From Halisarca cf. caerulea (Eukaryota; Porifera; Demospongiae; Chondrillida; Halisarcidae): a stretch of DNA of 64,000 nucleotides. Positions 52,932 to 64,000 of this stretch are shown in pieces. Location of the stretch: positions 233,201-297,200 of the forward strand of contig CAUJGJ010000287.1 in the NCBI GenBank assembly GCA_963170055.1, given 5' to 3'. Position 1 is the stretch's first letter, and each line of letters begins with the position of its first letter. A program made the position numbers and the translations under genes. The notes under the pieces are model-generated. The model had not been told where the DNA came from. It was given only the letters and a program-made list of their open reading frames with translations, and made no database searches.

Positions 52932-55900
52932 TCAACATGGAGTGTATCCGCGATAGCAGGCTTGCATGCGATTCCTCTCAACCATACTGTGCACTGGAAG
53001 AAGATCATATACTTTGTCAGTATAGTCGATTTCGGCAACTTCAATCAAGTGGGACACATCAGTGGCAACAATGCGAAGGTTTGCTTCAGACACTGTAGAA
53101 TTGATCATTTTTGTAGCCATTATGACGGCATTGGTGGAGTTCCACTGTTCCACACGTGTGGCATTGATAGAGATGTTGAGGAAAGACGTGTTTCCAATAG
53201 CAAGACGATCAAAATTTGAGCCATTGATTCCAACAAAGGTCAGAATGGAATTGTCGAAGGCCACTACAGATCTTGTTCTGTTATCTGCAAGAATGGCTGT
53301 AACATTTTGGAAAGCAACACGTGTGATGATGGAGCACGAGAAAGAAACTGTTCCATTCAAAGTTGAATTGTTGATGAGGACATTCTCAAGTCGGCTCTGA
53401 TAGAATTGAGTGAAATTCAAGAGAGAATGGTTGAAGGTTGTATTGAGGATATCAACATTGACGAGAATGGTGTAGTTGAATGTTACATTGTGGAAAAGGG
53501 AGAAATTGAACAGAGCCACATTGATTCGTGTATTGTTCAGGGTAACATTAGCAAGTTTGGATCCCAAAACATTCATTCTGTAAAGGGTGGAGTTTAAGAT
53601 GGATGTGTTGGAAAGAGACGAATTGTGGAAAGTGACATTCCACATAGTAACATTCAAAAGTGTGGAGTTGATGAAGCTGTAGGGGTTGAGAGACATCGGC
53701 ATCTCTTCAATGGCTGTGTGATTTACCCAGTTGATGAAAGTGGCATTGGAAATGGTTGAGTTGATAAGAGAACTGTTGATGAAGGTAACATTCAGAGCTG
53801 TGACATTGCTCATTAGGGTGGCATTCATAGAAACGTTATTGAATGTTACATTTCTCAATGTGATATTGGCCATCTGAACACTAGGGAGTATCCAGTATGT
53901 GGGCAGAACACGGGTGCCATTGGCGAAGGTGGTATTAACGAAGGTGACATTAACCCATTCGTTGTTAACCACAGTGAAGTTAACAAGAGACGAGTTGATC
54001 ATGGTGGTGTTGATCATGGAGATGTTTGAAAGAGTCACATTGAGGAAAGTGACATTTACAAGGGAAGCATTTAAGAATACATAAGGAGATCCAATGGTGT
54101 TGTTTAGAAGCTCGTAAATGGGAAGAGAAATGTTGTCCATGATCCTAACGGTGACATTTGGTCCACTGAGAGAGACGTTGACAAAAAGAGAGTCAATCAT
54201 CGTGATGTTGACAAAGGTAGCATTGACGCCAGTGACATTCACAAAGGAGATGTTGTTGAAGGTGACATTGTTGTATGTAACATTCAAGAGAGAACAGTTT
54301 ACCATAACATTAGCGCTAGGATGAGTCAGGTTACCAAAGGTAGTGTTGGCCACTGTGATGTTTACGAGTGTGTTGTTGATGAATGTCGTATTAATGAAGA
54401 CGGATTCCACGATGGTAGTGTTCAACAAGGTGGTATTGAGGAGGGTTGTGTTGATGAATGTGACATTAAGAAGTGTGGCATTCAGGAAAGCTGGGAAGAC
54501 CATAGGTACTAGCCTGTCTACAGTGTTGATCTCCTGTACCTGTCCCTCAGAAATGTTCCTCACTGCCACCAGCAACACATTCCAGAACATTGAATTCTGC
54601 ATTGTGATGTTAACGAAGGTGACGTTGAGACCAGTGGTATTTACGAAGGACACATTGTTAAAGGTGACGTTGTTGAAAGTGACATTGCGCATGGTGGAAT
54701 TCACAAGCATCAGAGGAACATTTTGGAGAGTTGCATTGATAGCTAGAACCCGTGAAGAGTTCAAGAAGGTTGTGTTCACGAAAACAACATTGACCCAAGT
54801 GTTGTTTACAAAAGAAGAATTCAAATAGGATGAGTTGAAGATGGTCATGTTTACAAAGGAAGCATTGTGCAGGGTCACATTGAGGAAAGAAACATTCACA
54901 AATGAAGTGTTGACGAAGTTGTTCAAGACTGAGGGGAAGAATGTAGCGTTGCCAGATGTAATGTTCTGAAGTGTAACATTGACAAATGTGCTGTTGACGA
55001 CACTCATATTTAGGAAGGTGGAATTGAACATTGTGGTGTTAACAAGAGATCCATTGAATATGGTGACATTCAGGAAGGTAACATTCATAAAAGTCGAATT
55101 TATGAATTCGCTCACAAGAGAAATGGTGTAGTTGTAGCAGGTGAAGCAGTTGTCGCCACTCCTCTCCATGAGCTGATAAGGTTCATTGCAAGGAACTGGA
55201 AACCTAATGGGGTGAGAGGTGTTGCCAAAGGTCGTGTTGACTATGGACACATTGCGTACTGTGACATTGAAGAAAGTGGAGTTGATGAAATTTGTGTTAT
55301 TAATAAGATCACATGCGATTTGAGGAACAAGCTCATAGCAAATTTCCGCCCTTACAAGTTTGCCCTTATGGTTTAAGCTGTATCGCATTTCTCTGCGAAC
55401 AATGTTGTATCGGGTAGGCTTGCAGGGGACCTCTTGGTACATATCAGGTGCAACACCTATGGTGACATTGTTCAGAGTTGCATTGAACCATGTGCTGTTG
55501 ACAATGCTGGAGTTCACCATACGCGTTTTGTACAGAGTCAAGTTCAAGGTTGTAACATTGACAAAGGTGACATTTATGAATGAAGAATTTGTAATAAAGT
55601 TCAGATTTGGTTGGGTATTGCTCAATGGATTCGAGATGTTGCCAAAAGTGACATTGACTAAGGTAACATTTTCCCAAATGTTGTTCAAAATGGTTGTGTT
55701 TAGTAGAGTGGTATTGCTGATTGCGCTTTCCACAATGGATACGTTGCCAAAGGTAACATTATTGAAAGTCACATTGTTCATTGTGAAATTGACAAACGTG
55801 ACATAGTAAGGCTGTGAGAGTCGATAGCAGGCTGGCTTCAGTTTCCCGTTTCTGGTTTCAACCGCCTCAACAATATTATAGTCGTCATCGCAACGAACTC

Positions 55901-56585
55901 TTGTTCTCACCACTTCTTCAATTCTTCCAATTGTTGTATTTACAAAGGTGGTGTTGGCCCAAACACTGTTGCTACTGTTAAAGCGATCAATGGTGCTGTT
56001 CACATAAGTACAGTTGATAAATCCTCCTTGTATCATGACCACATCATCAAATGTCATGTTTATGAAAACTGAATTGACATAAGTGACATTGTAGAGCACA
56101 CTCCTCATCACCCGTGAAGATATTATGGTGGTGTTGTACAGATAGGCATGTGATATTACTGAGTCAACTAAATCAACATTGTAGGTGATGGTGCTGATAT
56201 AACGGGCGTTTTTGACTGTTGTGATGCACTCAGCATCAGAAAGATTGGCATCTCTCAGTCCAGCATTATCAAGATCATCTGCTTGCCTCTTAATGGGATT
56301 CTGCAACTATACATGACAAAAATGAGGTAATTTTTAATGCACGCGTTCTTGATAAAGTTAGATGTATGGTTACAACACTGTAGAGCATACTAATAAGCAA
56401 AATACCTTTGGGTTTCTAGGTTTACATCCTTCCACCACAACTGAAGCGGGAGTCGGTGTGGGTAGGAGATCTTTGGTAGGCTTTGTGGGGTCCACATAAT
56501 CCGCGGGTTTATTGTGTCCTGGGATGTGGAGTCCAGTGGCAATGGCTAGCACCACAGCTAGCACACACAACATCAGTTTAGCCAT
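52932..56585 (-). CDS. Secreted sequon-repeat protein A: pentapeptide-like N-x-[ST]-hydrophobic-x repeats
   Basis: Coding exons are 56585-56406 (60 residues) and 56300-52932 (1,122 residues), joined in phase 0 using the acceptor TTGCAG that both copies share. A signal peptide (MAKLMLCVLAVVLAIATG) and a proline/threonine-rich linker lead to NPIKR, a possible proprotein-cleavage site. The rest is five-residue repeats of N-x-S/T-(F/I/L/V/M)-x, for example NVTFL NVTIF NGSLV NTTMF. I counted about 129 N-glycosylation sequons by hand. In pentapeptide-repeat terms the inward positions are F/L/I and small residues, while Asn and Ser/Thr face out, which suggests a square beta-helix rod. Three cysteine loops interrupt it early on (start motifs VRCDDDY, VPCKPTRY, VPCNEPY), and the end is QACYRGYTPC. 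No membrane anchor is visible. I do not recognise a named family; function unknown. Confidence 0.88.
56301..56405 (-). other. Phase 0 intron of gene A
   Basis: Donor GTATTT at 56405 and acceptor TTGCAG ending at 56301. An alternative acceptor (GTATAG, 6 bp earlier) would add Leu-Gln. Gene B has only TTGCAG at the equivalent place, which favours it. Confidence 0.8.
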
Positions 56586-56595
56586 CACTGATGAT

Positions 56596-56724
56596 CTACA
56601 CATGTACATAGCAGAGGCAAGAAATTAACATCTATGACTAATGACATATTCAGTGTACTCTCTACTACTGTGTGTACATAACACAAAGCTACACAAAAGC
56701 AAATTACAGACAAGCAAAACATAC
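56596..56724 (-). other. 5' UTR intron of gene A
   Basis: A donor (CTTCAAA then GTATGT at 56724) and an acceptor (TGTGTAG ending at 56596) lie 10 bases upstream of the start codon. The same donor and a TGTGCAG acceptor are present in gene B at 61743 and 61616, which supports a real intron. Confidence 0.7.
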
Positions 56725-56820
56725 TTTGAAGCACAAGCCTTTGTACTATGTTCAACAACACTTCTTTGGTAGCAAAGCGGGAGGTTTGGCAAGCCAACTG
56801 CTAGCAGCAGCTCGTGGGCT

Positions 56821-56830
56821 GCTTTTTATA
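56821..56830 (-). promoter_or_regulatory. TATA box of gene A
   Basis: TATAAAAAGC on the minus strand, about 100 bp upstream of the 5' UTR donor. A CAGCTG E-box lies about 15 bp further upstream. Gene B has TATAAAAG in the same context, followed in both by GCAGCCCACGAGCTGC. Confidence 0.75.
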
Positions 56831-56999
56831 CCAGCAGAGCAGCTGCACATGATAGAAGCATGATTTGAACCTTGACCTCCATTTAACGATATTCATAGTC
56901 AGAGGCTGCTGGCTACTTCAAGTGCCAACACAGCATATTTTTCTGGTACTAGCGCAACTTGTGTGTAAAGCAAGGTCATCTTCACTAATGTATGTGTTG

Positions 57000-57937
57000 G
57001 ACACTGTACTCACTCCTACACCTGGTTAATCCAACACCTGATTTATCCAACTCCTGACACTTATCCTACACCTGACACTTATCCTACACCTGGTTTATCT
57101 GACACATTTTATGATGAACAGATGTGATCGGATGAACAATTAAGGGCTCATGCACTGTAGACAATTTAATTGTCTCCAATAATATAAGTTAAACATGGAG
57201 GTACATAATTTTGTATATAATAATATGTCACATTTACACGTACATACTTCAAGAAGTTATTACGGAACCACTATAATATTGATAACAATTATGACAATGT
57301 TGCAGATCAGATCACTAGTCTTACACTGTATGTCAAGAATCTGACCTAACTCCTATCATTGGAATGGAGCTGCTTCACCATATGACAATAATAATAATAA
57401 TAATATATCAAGGGTAGAATAGATGTGTACATACCATTAGAGGTACATAATTGTTATACGTACAGTACTAGATCTGTTGACAATTCCAAGGCCACAGAAA
57501 CACCAAGGCAACATTTGAGTACGAGAATTCTATCATACTTAGCATTCACCTTTGTTATTTGATCCCCAATAAATTTCACATTTTATCCACAATATATGTA
57601 ACAGTATAGCTAGTGCAGTCATGTACTGTATATACATACACAATTGCAAGATATTATAATTATCCCAAGTATACTATAATAATGTAATATTACTGTACTT
57701 TCTTAGTTTATTGCATGAATCATCAATTGCATGGGAATCCCTGAACATTGTGCATGATATACTGTATACATTTCATATACTGCAATACGAGAGTAGAAGG
57801 AATGTACTACACAATTTCACTGTAAACTGCATTATTCAATGTACACAGAAATACAATGGTGTTTCAACAAACATGGTCTTTGCTACTGGTTACTATGCAC
57901 AATAGTTCCTAAAGTTACAAGTTCAGTTTGCATCCCT
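57000..57937. other. Spacer between the two sequon-repeat genes
   Basis: This is the left part of duplication unit 2: a diverged MITE copy (57010-57170, with repeated ttatccaacacctg-type phrases), an ATA run near 57390-57405, and the 3' UTR of gene B. No gene is seen. Confidence 0.6.
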
Positions 57938-60900
57938 TCAACATGGAGTGTATCCGCGATAGCAGGCTTGCATGCGATTCCTCTCAACCATACTGTGCAC
58001 TGGAAGAAGATCATATACATTGTCAGTATAGTCGATTTCAGCAACTTCAATCAAGTGGGACACATCAGTGGCAACAATGCGAAGATTTGCTTCAGACACT
58101 CTAGAATTGGTCATGTTTGTAGCCATTATGACGGAATTGGTGGAGTTCCACTGTTCCACACGTGTGGCATTAATGTAGCTGTAGAGGAAAGACGTGTTTC
58201 CAATAGCAAGACGATCAAATGTAGAGCCATTGATTCCAACATAGGTCAGGATGGAATTGTTAAAAGCCACTACAGATCTTGTTCTGTTATCTGCAAGAAT
58301 GGCTGTAACATTTTGGAAAGCAACACGTGTGATGATGGAGCACGAGAAAGAAACTGTTCCATTCAAAGTTGAATTGTTGATGAGGACATTCTCAAGTCGG
58401 CTCTGATAGAATTGAGTGAAATTCAAGAGAGAATGGTTGAAGGTTGTATTGAGGATATCAACATTGACGAGAATGGTGTAGTTGAATGTTACATTGTGGA
58501 AAAGGGAGAAATTGAACAGAGCCACATTGATTCGTGTATTGTTCAGGGTAACATTAGCAAGTTTGGATCCCAAAACATTCATTCTGTAAAGGGTGGAGTT
58601 TAAGATGGATGTGTTGGAAAGAGACGAATTGTGGAAAGTGACATTCCACATAGTAACATTCAAAAGTGTGGAGTTGATGAAGCTGTAGGGGTTGAGAGAC
58701 ATCGGCATCTCTTCAATGGCTGTGTGATTTACCCAGTTGATGAAAGTGGCATTGGAAATGGTTGAGTTGATAAGAGAACTGTTGATGAAGGTAACATTCA
58801 GAGCTGTGACATTGCTCATTAGGGTAGCATTCATAGAAACGTTATTGAATGTTACATTTCTCAATGTGATATTGGCCATCTGAACATTAGGGAGCATCCA
58901 GTACATGGGCAGAACACGAGTGCCATTGGCAAAGGTGGTATTAACAAAGGTGACATTAACCCATTCGTTGTTAACAACAGTGAAGTTAACAAGAGACGAG
59001 TTGATCATGGTGGTGTTGATCATGGAGATGTTTGAAAGAGTCACATTGAGGAAAGTGACATTTACAAGGGAAGCATTTAAGAATACATAAGGAGATCCAA
59101 TGGTGTTGTTTAGAAGCTCGTAAATTGGAAGAGAAATGTTGTCCATGATCCTAACGGTGACATTTGGTCCACTGAGAGAGACGTTGACAAAAAGAGAGTC
59201 AATCATCGTGATGTTGACAAAGGTAGCATTGACGCCAGTGACATTCACAAAGGAGATGTTGTTGAAGGTGACATTGTTGTATGTAACATTCAAGAGAGAA
59301 CAGTTTACCATAACATTAGCGCTGGGATGAGTCAGGTTGCCAAAGGTAGTGTTGGCCACTGTGATGTTAACAAGTGTGTTGTTGATGAATGTCGTATTGA
59401 TGAAGACGGATTCCACGATGGTAGTGTTCAACAAGGTGGTATTGAGGAGGGTTGTGTTGATGAATGTGACATTCAGAAGTGTGGCATTCAGGAAGGCTGG
59501 GAAGACCATAGGTACTAGCCTGTCTACAGTATTGATCTCCTGGACCTGTCCTTCAGAAATGTTCCTCACTGCGACCAGCGACACATTCCAGAACATTGAA
59601 TTCTGCATTGTGATGTTAACGAAGGTGACGTTGAGACCAGTAGTGTTTACGAAGGACACATTGTTAAAGGTGACGTTGTTGAAAGTGACATTGCGCATGG
59701 TGGAATTCACAAGCATCAAAGGAACATTTTGGAGAGTTGCATTGATAGCTAGAACCCGCGAAGAGTTTGAGAAGGTTGTGTTCACGAAAACAACATTGAC
59801 CCAAGTGTTGTTTACAAAAGAAGAATTCAAATAGGATGAGTTGAAGATGGTCATGTTTACAAAGGAGGCATTGTGCAGGGTCACATTGAGGAAAGAGACA
59901 TTTACAAATGAAGAGTTGACAAAGTTGTTCAAGACTGAGGGGAAGAATGTAGCGTTGCCAGATGTAATGTTCTGAAGTGTAACATTGACAAATGTGCTGT
60001 TGACGACACTCATATTTAGGAAGGTGGAGTTGAACATTGTGGTGTTAACAAGAGATCCATTGAATATGGTGACATTCAGGAAGGTAACATTCACGAAAGT
60101 GGAATTTACAAATTCGCTCACTAGAGAAATGGTGTAGTTGTAGCAGGTGAAGCAGTTGTCGCCACTCCTCTCCATGAGCTGATAAGGCTCATCGCAAGGA
60201 ACTGGAAACCTCATGGGGTGAGAGGTGTTGCCAAAGGTTGTGTTGACTATGGACACATTGCGTACTGTGACATTGAAGAAAGTGGAGTTGACAAAATTTG
60301 TGTTAATAATAATATCGCATTCAATTTGACGAACAAGCTCATAGCAAACTTCTGTCATTACAAGCCTGCCCTTTCTGTTCAAGCTGTATCGCATTTCTCT
60401 GCGACCAATGCTGTCTCTGGCAGGTCTGCAGGGGACCTCTTGATATTCATCAGGTGCAACACCAATGGTGACATTGTTCAGAGTTGCATTGAACCATGTG
60501 CTGTTGACAATGCTGGAGTTCACCATACTCATATTGTACAGAGTCAAGTTCAAGGTTGTAACGTTGACAAAGGTGACATTTATGAATGAAGAATTTGTGA
60601 TGAAGTTCAGATTTGGTTGGGTATTGTTCAGTGGATTCGAGATGTTGCCAAAAGTGACACTGATTAAGGTAACATTCTCCCAGATGTTGTTCAAAATGGT
60701 TGTATTTAGTAGAGTGGTATTGTTGATTGCGCTTTCCACAATGGATACGTTGCCAAACGTAACGTTATTGAATGTCACGTTGTTCATTGTGAAATTGACA
60801 AACGTGACATAGTGTGGCTGTGAGAGTCGATAACAGGCTGGCCTTTTGTTATTGCGTGGACGTGGCTCAACAATGTCATAGTCCTCAGCACAATCAACTG

Positions 60901-61605
60901 GAATTCTCACCACTTCTTCAATTCTTCCAATTGTTGTATTTACAAAGGTGATGTTGGCCCAAACACCGTTGCTACTCCTCAAGCGGTTAATGGTGCTGTT
61001 CACAAAAGTGCAGTTGATGAATCCTCCTTGCTCCATTACCACATCATCAATTGTGGCATTTATGAAAGTGCTATTGACGTAAGTGGCATTGTAGAGCCTA
61101 GTCCTAATCAACTGGGCAGACAATAAGGTGGTGTTGTACAGATAGGCATGTGACATTACTGAGTCAACTAAATGAGAATTGTCAAATACAGTGTTGATAT
61201 AGCGGGTGTTGTTGATTGTTGTGGAGCACTCCATGTCAGCAAGATAGGCATTTCTTACAACAGTATTAACAAGACGGATTATTATTGGTTCTGCTTCCCT
61301 CTTGATGGGATTCTGCAAGTATAATAATGGCGAACATGAGGTGATTATGAATACACACATACTTGATAAAATTAGATTGCATAGTTAAGAAGCTGCAGTA
61401 GAGAGTTTACTAATATGCAACATACTTTTGCATTGAGAGGTTTACATCCTTCCACCATAATTGGAGGGGGAGTTGGTGTGGGTAGGAGATCTTTTATAGT
61501 CTTTGTGGGTTCCACATTATCCACAGGTTTATTGTGTTTTGGGATGTGGACTCCAGTGGCAATGGCTAGCACCACAGCTAGCACACACAACATCAGTTTA
61601 GCCAT
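57938..61605 (-). CDS. Secreted sequon-repeat protein B, tandem paralogue of A
   Basis: Coding exons are 61605-61426 (60 residues) and 61312-57938 (1,124 residues), phase 0. The signal peptide is identical to A (MAKLMLCVLAVVLAIATG). The linker ends NPIKREAEP, and KR followed by EAEP resembles Kex2/furin plus dipeptidyl-peptidase processing sites. For about the first 100 residues after KR the sequence differs widely from A. From there to the end it is almost the same, including the three cysteine loops and the QACYRGYTPC terminus. The sequon-per-five-residues pattern is retained throughout, and substitutions often keep N and S/T (for example NTSF to NSSF). Function unknown; probably an extracellular rod-like glycoprotein. 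Both genes are intact, arguing for two functional copies. Confidence 0.88.
61313..61425 (-). other. Phase 0 intron of gene B
   Basis: Donor GTATGT at 61425, acceptor TTGCAG ending at 61313; 113 bp, against 105 bp in gene A. Confidence 0.85.
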
Positions 61606-61615
61606 CACTGATGAT

Positions 61616-61743
61616 CTGCACATAGCAGAGGAAAGAAAAGTAACATACGTATATAACTAATGACATATTCAGTGTACTCTCCACTACTGTGTGTACGTAA
61701 CACAAAGCTACACAAAAGCAAATTACAGACAAGCAAAACATAC
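61616..61743 (-). other. 5' UTR intron of gene B
   Basis: Donor GTATGT at 61743 and acceptor TGTGCAG ending at 61616, 10 bases before the ATG at 61605. Equivalent to 56596-56724. Confidence 0.75.
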
Positions 61744-61840
61744 TTTGAAGCACAAGCCTTTGTACTACGTTCAACAACACTTCTTTGGTAGCAAAGCGGG
61801 AGGTTTGGCAAGCCAACTGCTAGCAGCAGCTCGTGGGCTG

Positions 61841-61848
61841 CTTTTATA
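61841..61848 (-). promoter_or_regulatory. TATA box of gene B
   Basis: TATAAAAG on the minus strand in the same sequence context as the gene A TATA box. Confidence 0.75.
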
Positions 61849-62075
61849 CCATCCGAGCACATACATAATATGATAGGAGCATGATTTGGCCGGACCTTGA
61901 CCTCCATTTAAGGATAATATTATTCATATCCAGAGGCTGCAAGCTATTATACCTACTTTATAGCCTACTTTAAGTGCCAACTCAGCATACTTATATATCT
62001 GGTAAATTGCAGACAAGCACAGATTGTGTACAAAGCAAGGTCATCTTCACTAAGGCATGTGTTGGACCCCTCATA

Positions 62076-63698
62076 TTGTGTATGGCTGTAAGAACATGAC
62101 CACAAGTATATGTTTTCCAGTTCTAGTGTATATACGTACATGTCTGTTTTTAGCTATTATCCTGGATGTAAAACAATCCTTACGTAAACTAGCAGAGTAC
62201 AGAACACAGCATATTAAAGTACGTACACAAGTATCTATCTTTGTTCCTGATCAAATGTTACTGGCATAGAGACAAAAGTAGCAAGATCAGCTAATTTGGC
62301 ATACTTTGCAATAATTCATTGAAACATTTGAACAAAATATTGCAAGTTGGCAAACCATGCAACCCACAGCTTGGGAATTAAACCAGTGGACACATCAGAA
62401 CATGACTGTCTGAGCTGCTTTGCATCCTGCGATCTTGTATACATGCAGTAGATAAATTCCCAGCAAAAATCTAAGCTTCAAGAACATAAATTAACCCTTT
62501 TCCTGCAAGCTAGTCTGGACAATGCCATCATCAGAGACATTGGACACACTTGTCAGGGTTCACCTTATCAGCAAGTCATGACCTGTGGTTTGAACCAGTG
62601 GTGACCATGGTTTCTGTATATTCACAGATCTCTAGACAGGAAACAAACTACACTGTACAGTGGGAGCAAGCCACTTCACCCATAGACTATGCTTCAGCGC
62701 AGAATGCTCTACAGTAAGTCTTGTAGAATTCTATTTCAGCCTAATGGAAAAAACAGCCGGATATTACACACATTCATGCCAATATAGTATGTATTAATTA
62801 AAATTACTTTCAATGCCCAATGCTACTATAATAATCACCCATGGGTGCACTTGAGGATATTTGATAATGTGTGATCAAGTGAATATGCATGATGCAGCAA
62901 CAGGTGGGTGGGAAGGAGCAGTCCTCACTGAATAAACAGGCATGATGTTGTGGGACCCCACACTAACTAAATTGACACTGAGTTTATAAGGTTGATAACC
63001 CTGTCCAGGGGCTGCGGCACATGTTGCAAAGTGGGGGGGCTCAAGTTTCTGCCCAACTAAGTTGGTCCATAGATACTAGAAGTATCTATGGTTGGTCTAG
63101 TCCCACAATAGTCTTCCATGCATGCGCACCTTCAACGAATCAAAATGGCGGATTTAGTATTGAATAATGTGGCATTTTCACACACAGAAACAATAATTCC
63201 ATAGTGTTTGCTTTCAAGATTGGAGTATTTTGAAGTACACTACTCATATTACTAATTATAATTTAGTTAGTATCATTCCTAGTGATATATATCAAAGGTC
63301 CTTTGGATTGTACAAGTATCCAACTTTGCATATTCTGGATAGTTTTCTTTCAGTCTTGGATTAAAGTGGGGGGGGGGGGGGCTATGCCCCTCTGTTCTGC
63401 AGAGTGGAGGGGCTAAAGCCCCCCTTGCCCCCCTTGTTCCGCCTCCCCTGCTGTCATGTCCGACTGGGCATACACTGCATAATAGAGTGACTGAGTCTGG
63501 CTCAGCTAGCCCTTTATTCACCATTTTGGGTAAAGGAAATGGTCCGATTTGGTGCCTAACCCTCCTTCTGTATTTGAGGGGCGGAGTTACTGATATATCC
63601 ATGAGTCATCACAATTGCCTCACAAGTGTGTTCCAAGCGCAGATCATGGCATTGTAGATTTTGTAGGATTGCTGCTTGTGTGCCTAGAAAACACACAC

Positions 63699-63733
<35 letters not shown>

Positions 63734-63763
63734 ACACACATGTACACACACGTACACATACGT

Positions 63764-63797
<34 letters not shown>

Positions 63798-64000
63798 CAG
63801 TCACACATATGAAAGAATTCGGATCAATTCAGCTGCAGTGTCTAACACCAAATCTGACATGTTTTTTCACCACAGAGAGTATTACGGAATGTTGAAATGA
63901 GGAAAGCTCATGAAATAAATCAATGAGCTATAGAGAAGAGGCTCAGATATCTGGTTTTACACCCAATGCTACAAAATCTAATTGGACGTACAATTCCTAG
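62076..64000. other. Intergenic tail; no gene recognised
   Basis: Beyond the duplication I see no exon. The stretch holds a poly-G run (63367-63380) in a gccccc/gggggc-rich repeat (63360-63450) that resembles the sequence near 25400-25445, and the CA tract at 63691-63793. Confidence 0.5.
63691..63793. repeat. (CA)n microsatellite with cgtaca interruptions
   Basis: CA dinucleotide tract of about 100 bp, broken by acgtacac units. Confidence 0.97.

Larger units (their letters stand above)
51800..62075. repeat. Tandem duplication of a unit of about 5.1 kb
   Basis: Unit 1 is about 51.8-57.0 kb and unit 2 about 57.0-62.07 kb. Each has the order MITE remnant, AT-rich spacer, 3' UTR, large repeat exon, signal exon, 5' UTR intron, TATA box. 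The offset is 5,006 bp through the big exon and 5,018-5,020 bp at the start codon and TATA box. Matching upstream phrases include gcaaggtcatcttcactaa (about 56975 and 62035) and gacctccattta (56874 and 61898). Confidence 0.85.

Noticed and set aside
53062..55806. Several plus-strand frames opposite the sequon-repeat genes (also at 57839-60812)
   Set aside because: They are antisense shadows. The 15-bp periodic sense sequence keeps the complement open, and they lack signal peptide, start context and independent conservation.
52932..56585. Sequon-repeat genes as antifreeze or silk proteins
   Set aside because: The five-residue repeat could suggest ice-binding helices, but sequon Asn on all faces and the absence of a flat Thr ladder do not support it; no direct evidence.

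Overview
The window is eukaryotic and AT-rich. Its genes are intron-split with GT-AG junctions, microsatellites are abundant, and many short inverted-repeat elements are flanked by TA. The best guess is a marine invertebrate, most likely a demosponge. This rests on a large Calx-beta repeat protein in the style of sponge aggregation factors, secreted multidomain proteins (VWA/Ig/EGF/IgGFc-binding, WSC), and a transposon set typical of sponges and cnidarians (animal MULEs with SWIM fingers, reverse transcriptases with a C-terminal nuclease-like domain, transposon-type RecQ pieces). The assignment is inference; no single marker proves it.

Layout: (1) 309-18147, + strand: the 3' part of a secreted Calx-beta gene. 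26 exons are resolved here, every one a multiple of three and every intron in phase 1. They encode 12 Calx-beta domains, each split across two exons, and a cysteine-containing C-terminal domain. A block of exons was duplicated inside the gene, and one two-exon patch is almost identical between copies. (2) 19231-21713, - strand: a type II membrane glycosyltransferase (MGAT4/GT54-like) with two C-terminal WSC domains. (3) About 21.9-27.8 kb, - strand: a decayed MULE transposon whose product fuses transposase, SWIM finger, Ulp1-like protease and PHD finger, with three in-frame stops; a SANT-carrying MITE sits in its intron. (4) 27.8-34.3 kb: a nested structure. A perfect 89-bp inverted repeat encloses a frameshifted RecQ helicase fragment and a second, related MULE with 58-bp identical terminal repeats and a perfect 9-bp target duplication. 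(5) 34.3-41.3 kb: gene-poor, with a retroelement relic at 38.1-39.5 kb. (6) 41337-44801, - strand: a secreted VWA-Ig-EGF-IgGFc-binding protein. (7) 45-52 kb: microsatellites, MITEs, a broken retroelement (46.5-48.35 kb) and hairpins.

(8) 52932-56585 and 57938-61605, - strand: the most striking content. These are two tandem paralogues of about 1,180 residues. Each has a signal peptide, a short propeptide-like segment ending in KR, and then about 1,050 residues of five-residue repeats in which nearly every unit is an N-glycosylation sequon (N-x-[ST]-hydrophobic-x). I counted about 129 sequons in the first copy. The pattern fits a pentapeptide-repeat (square beta-helix) fold with glycan sites facing outward, that is, a predicted secreted, hyper-N-glycosylated rod. 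I know of no described family with this design. The copies differ strongly just after the KR site but are nearly identical through the core, suggesting gene conversion.

All four non-transposon loci encode secretory or Golgi proteins: a calcium-binding matrix candidate, an N-glycan-branching-like enzyme, an adhesive VWA/IgGFc protein and the sequon-repeat proteins. A joint role in extracellular matrix or self-recognition is possible but is inference from proximity only.
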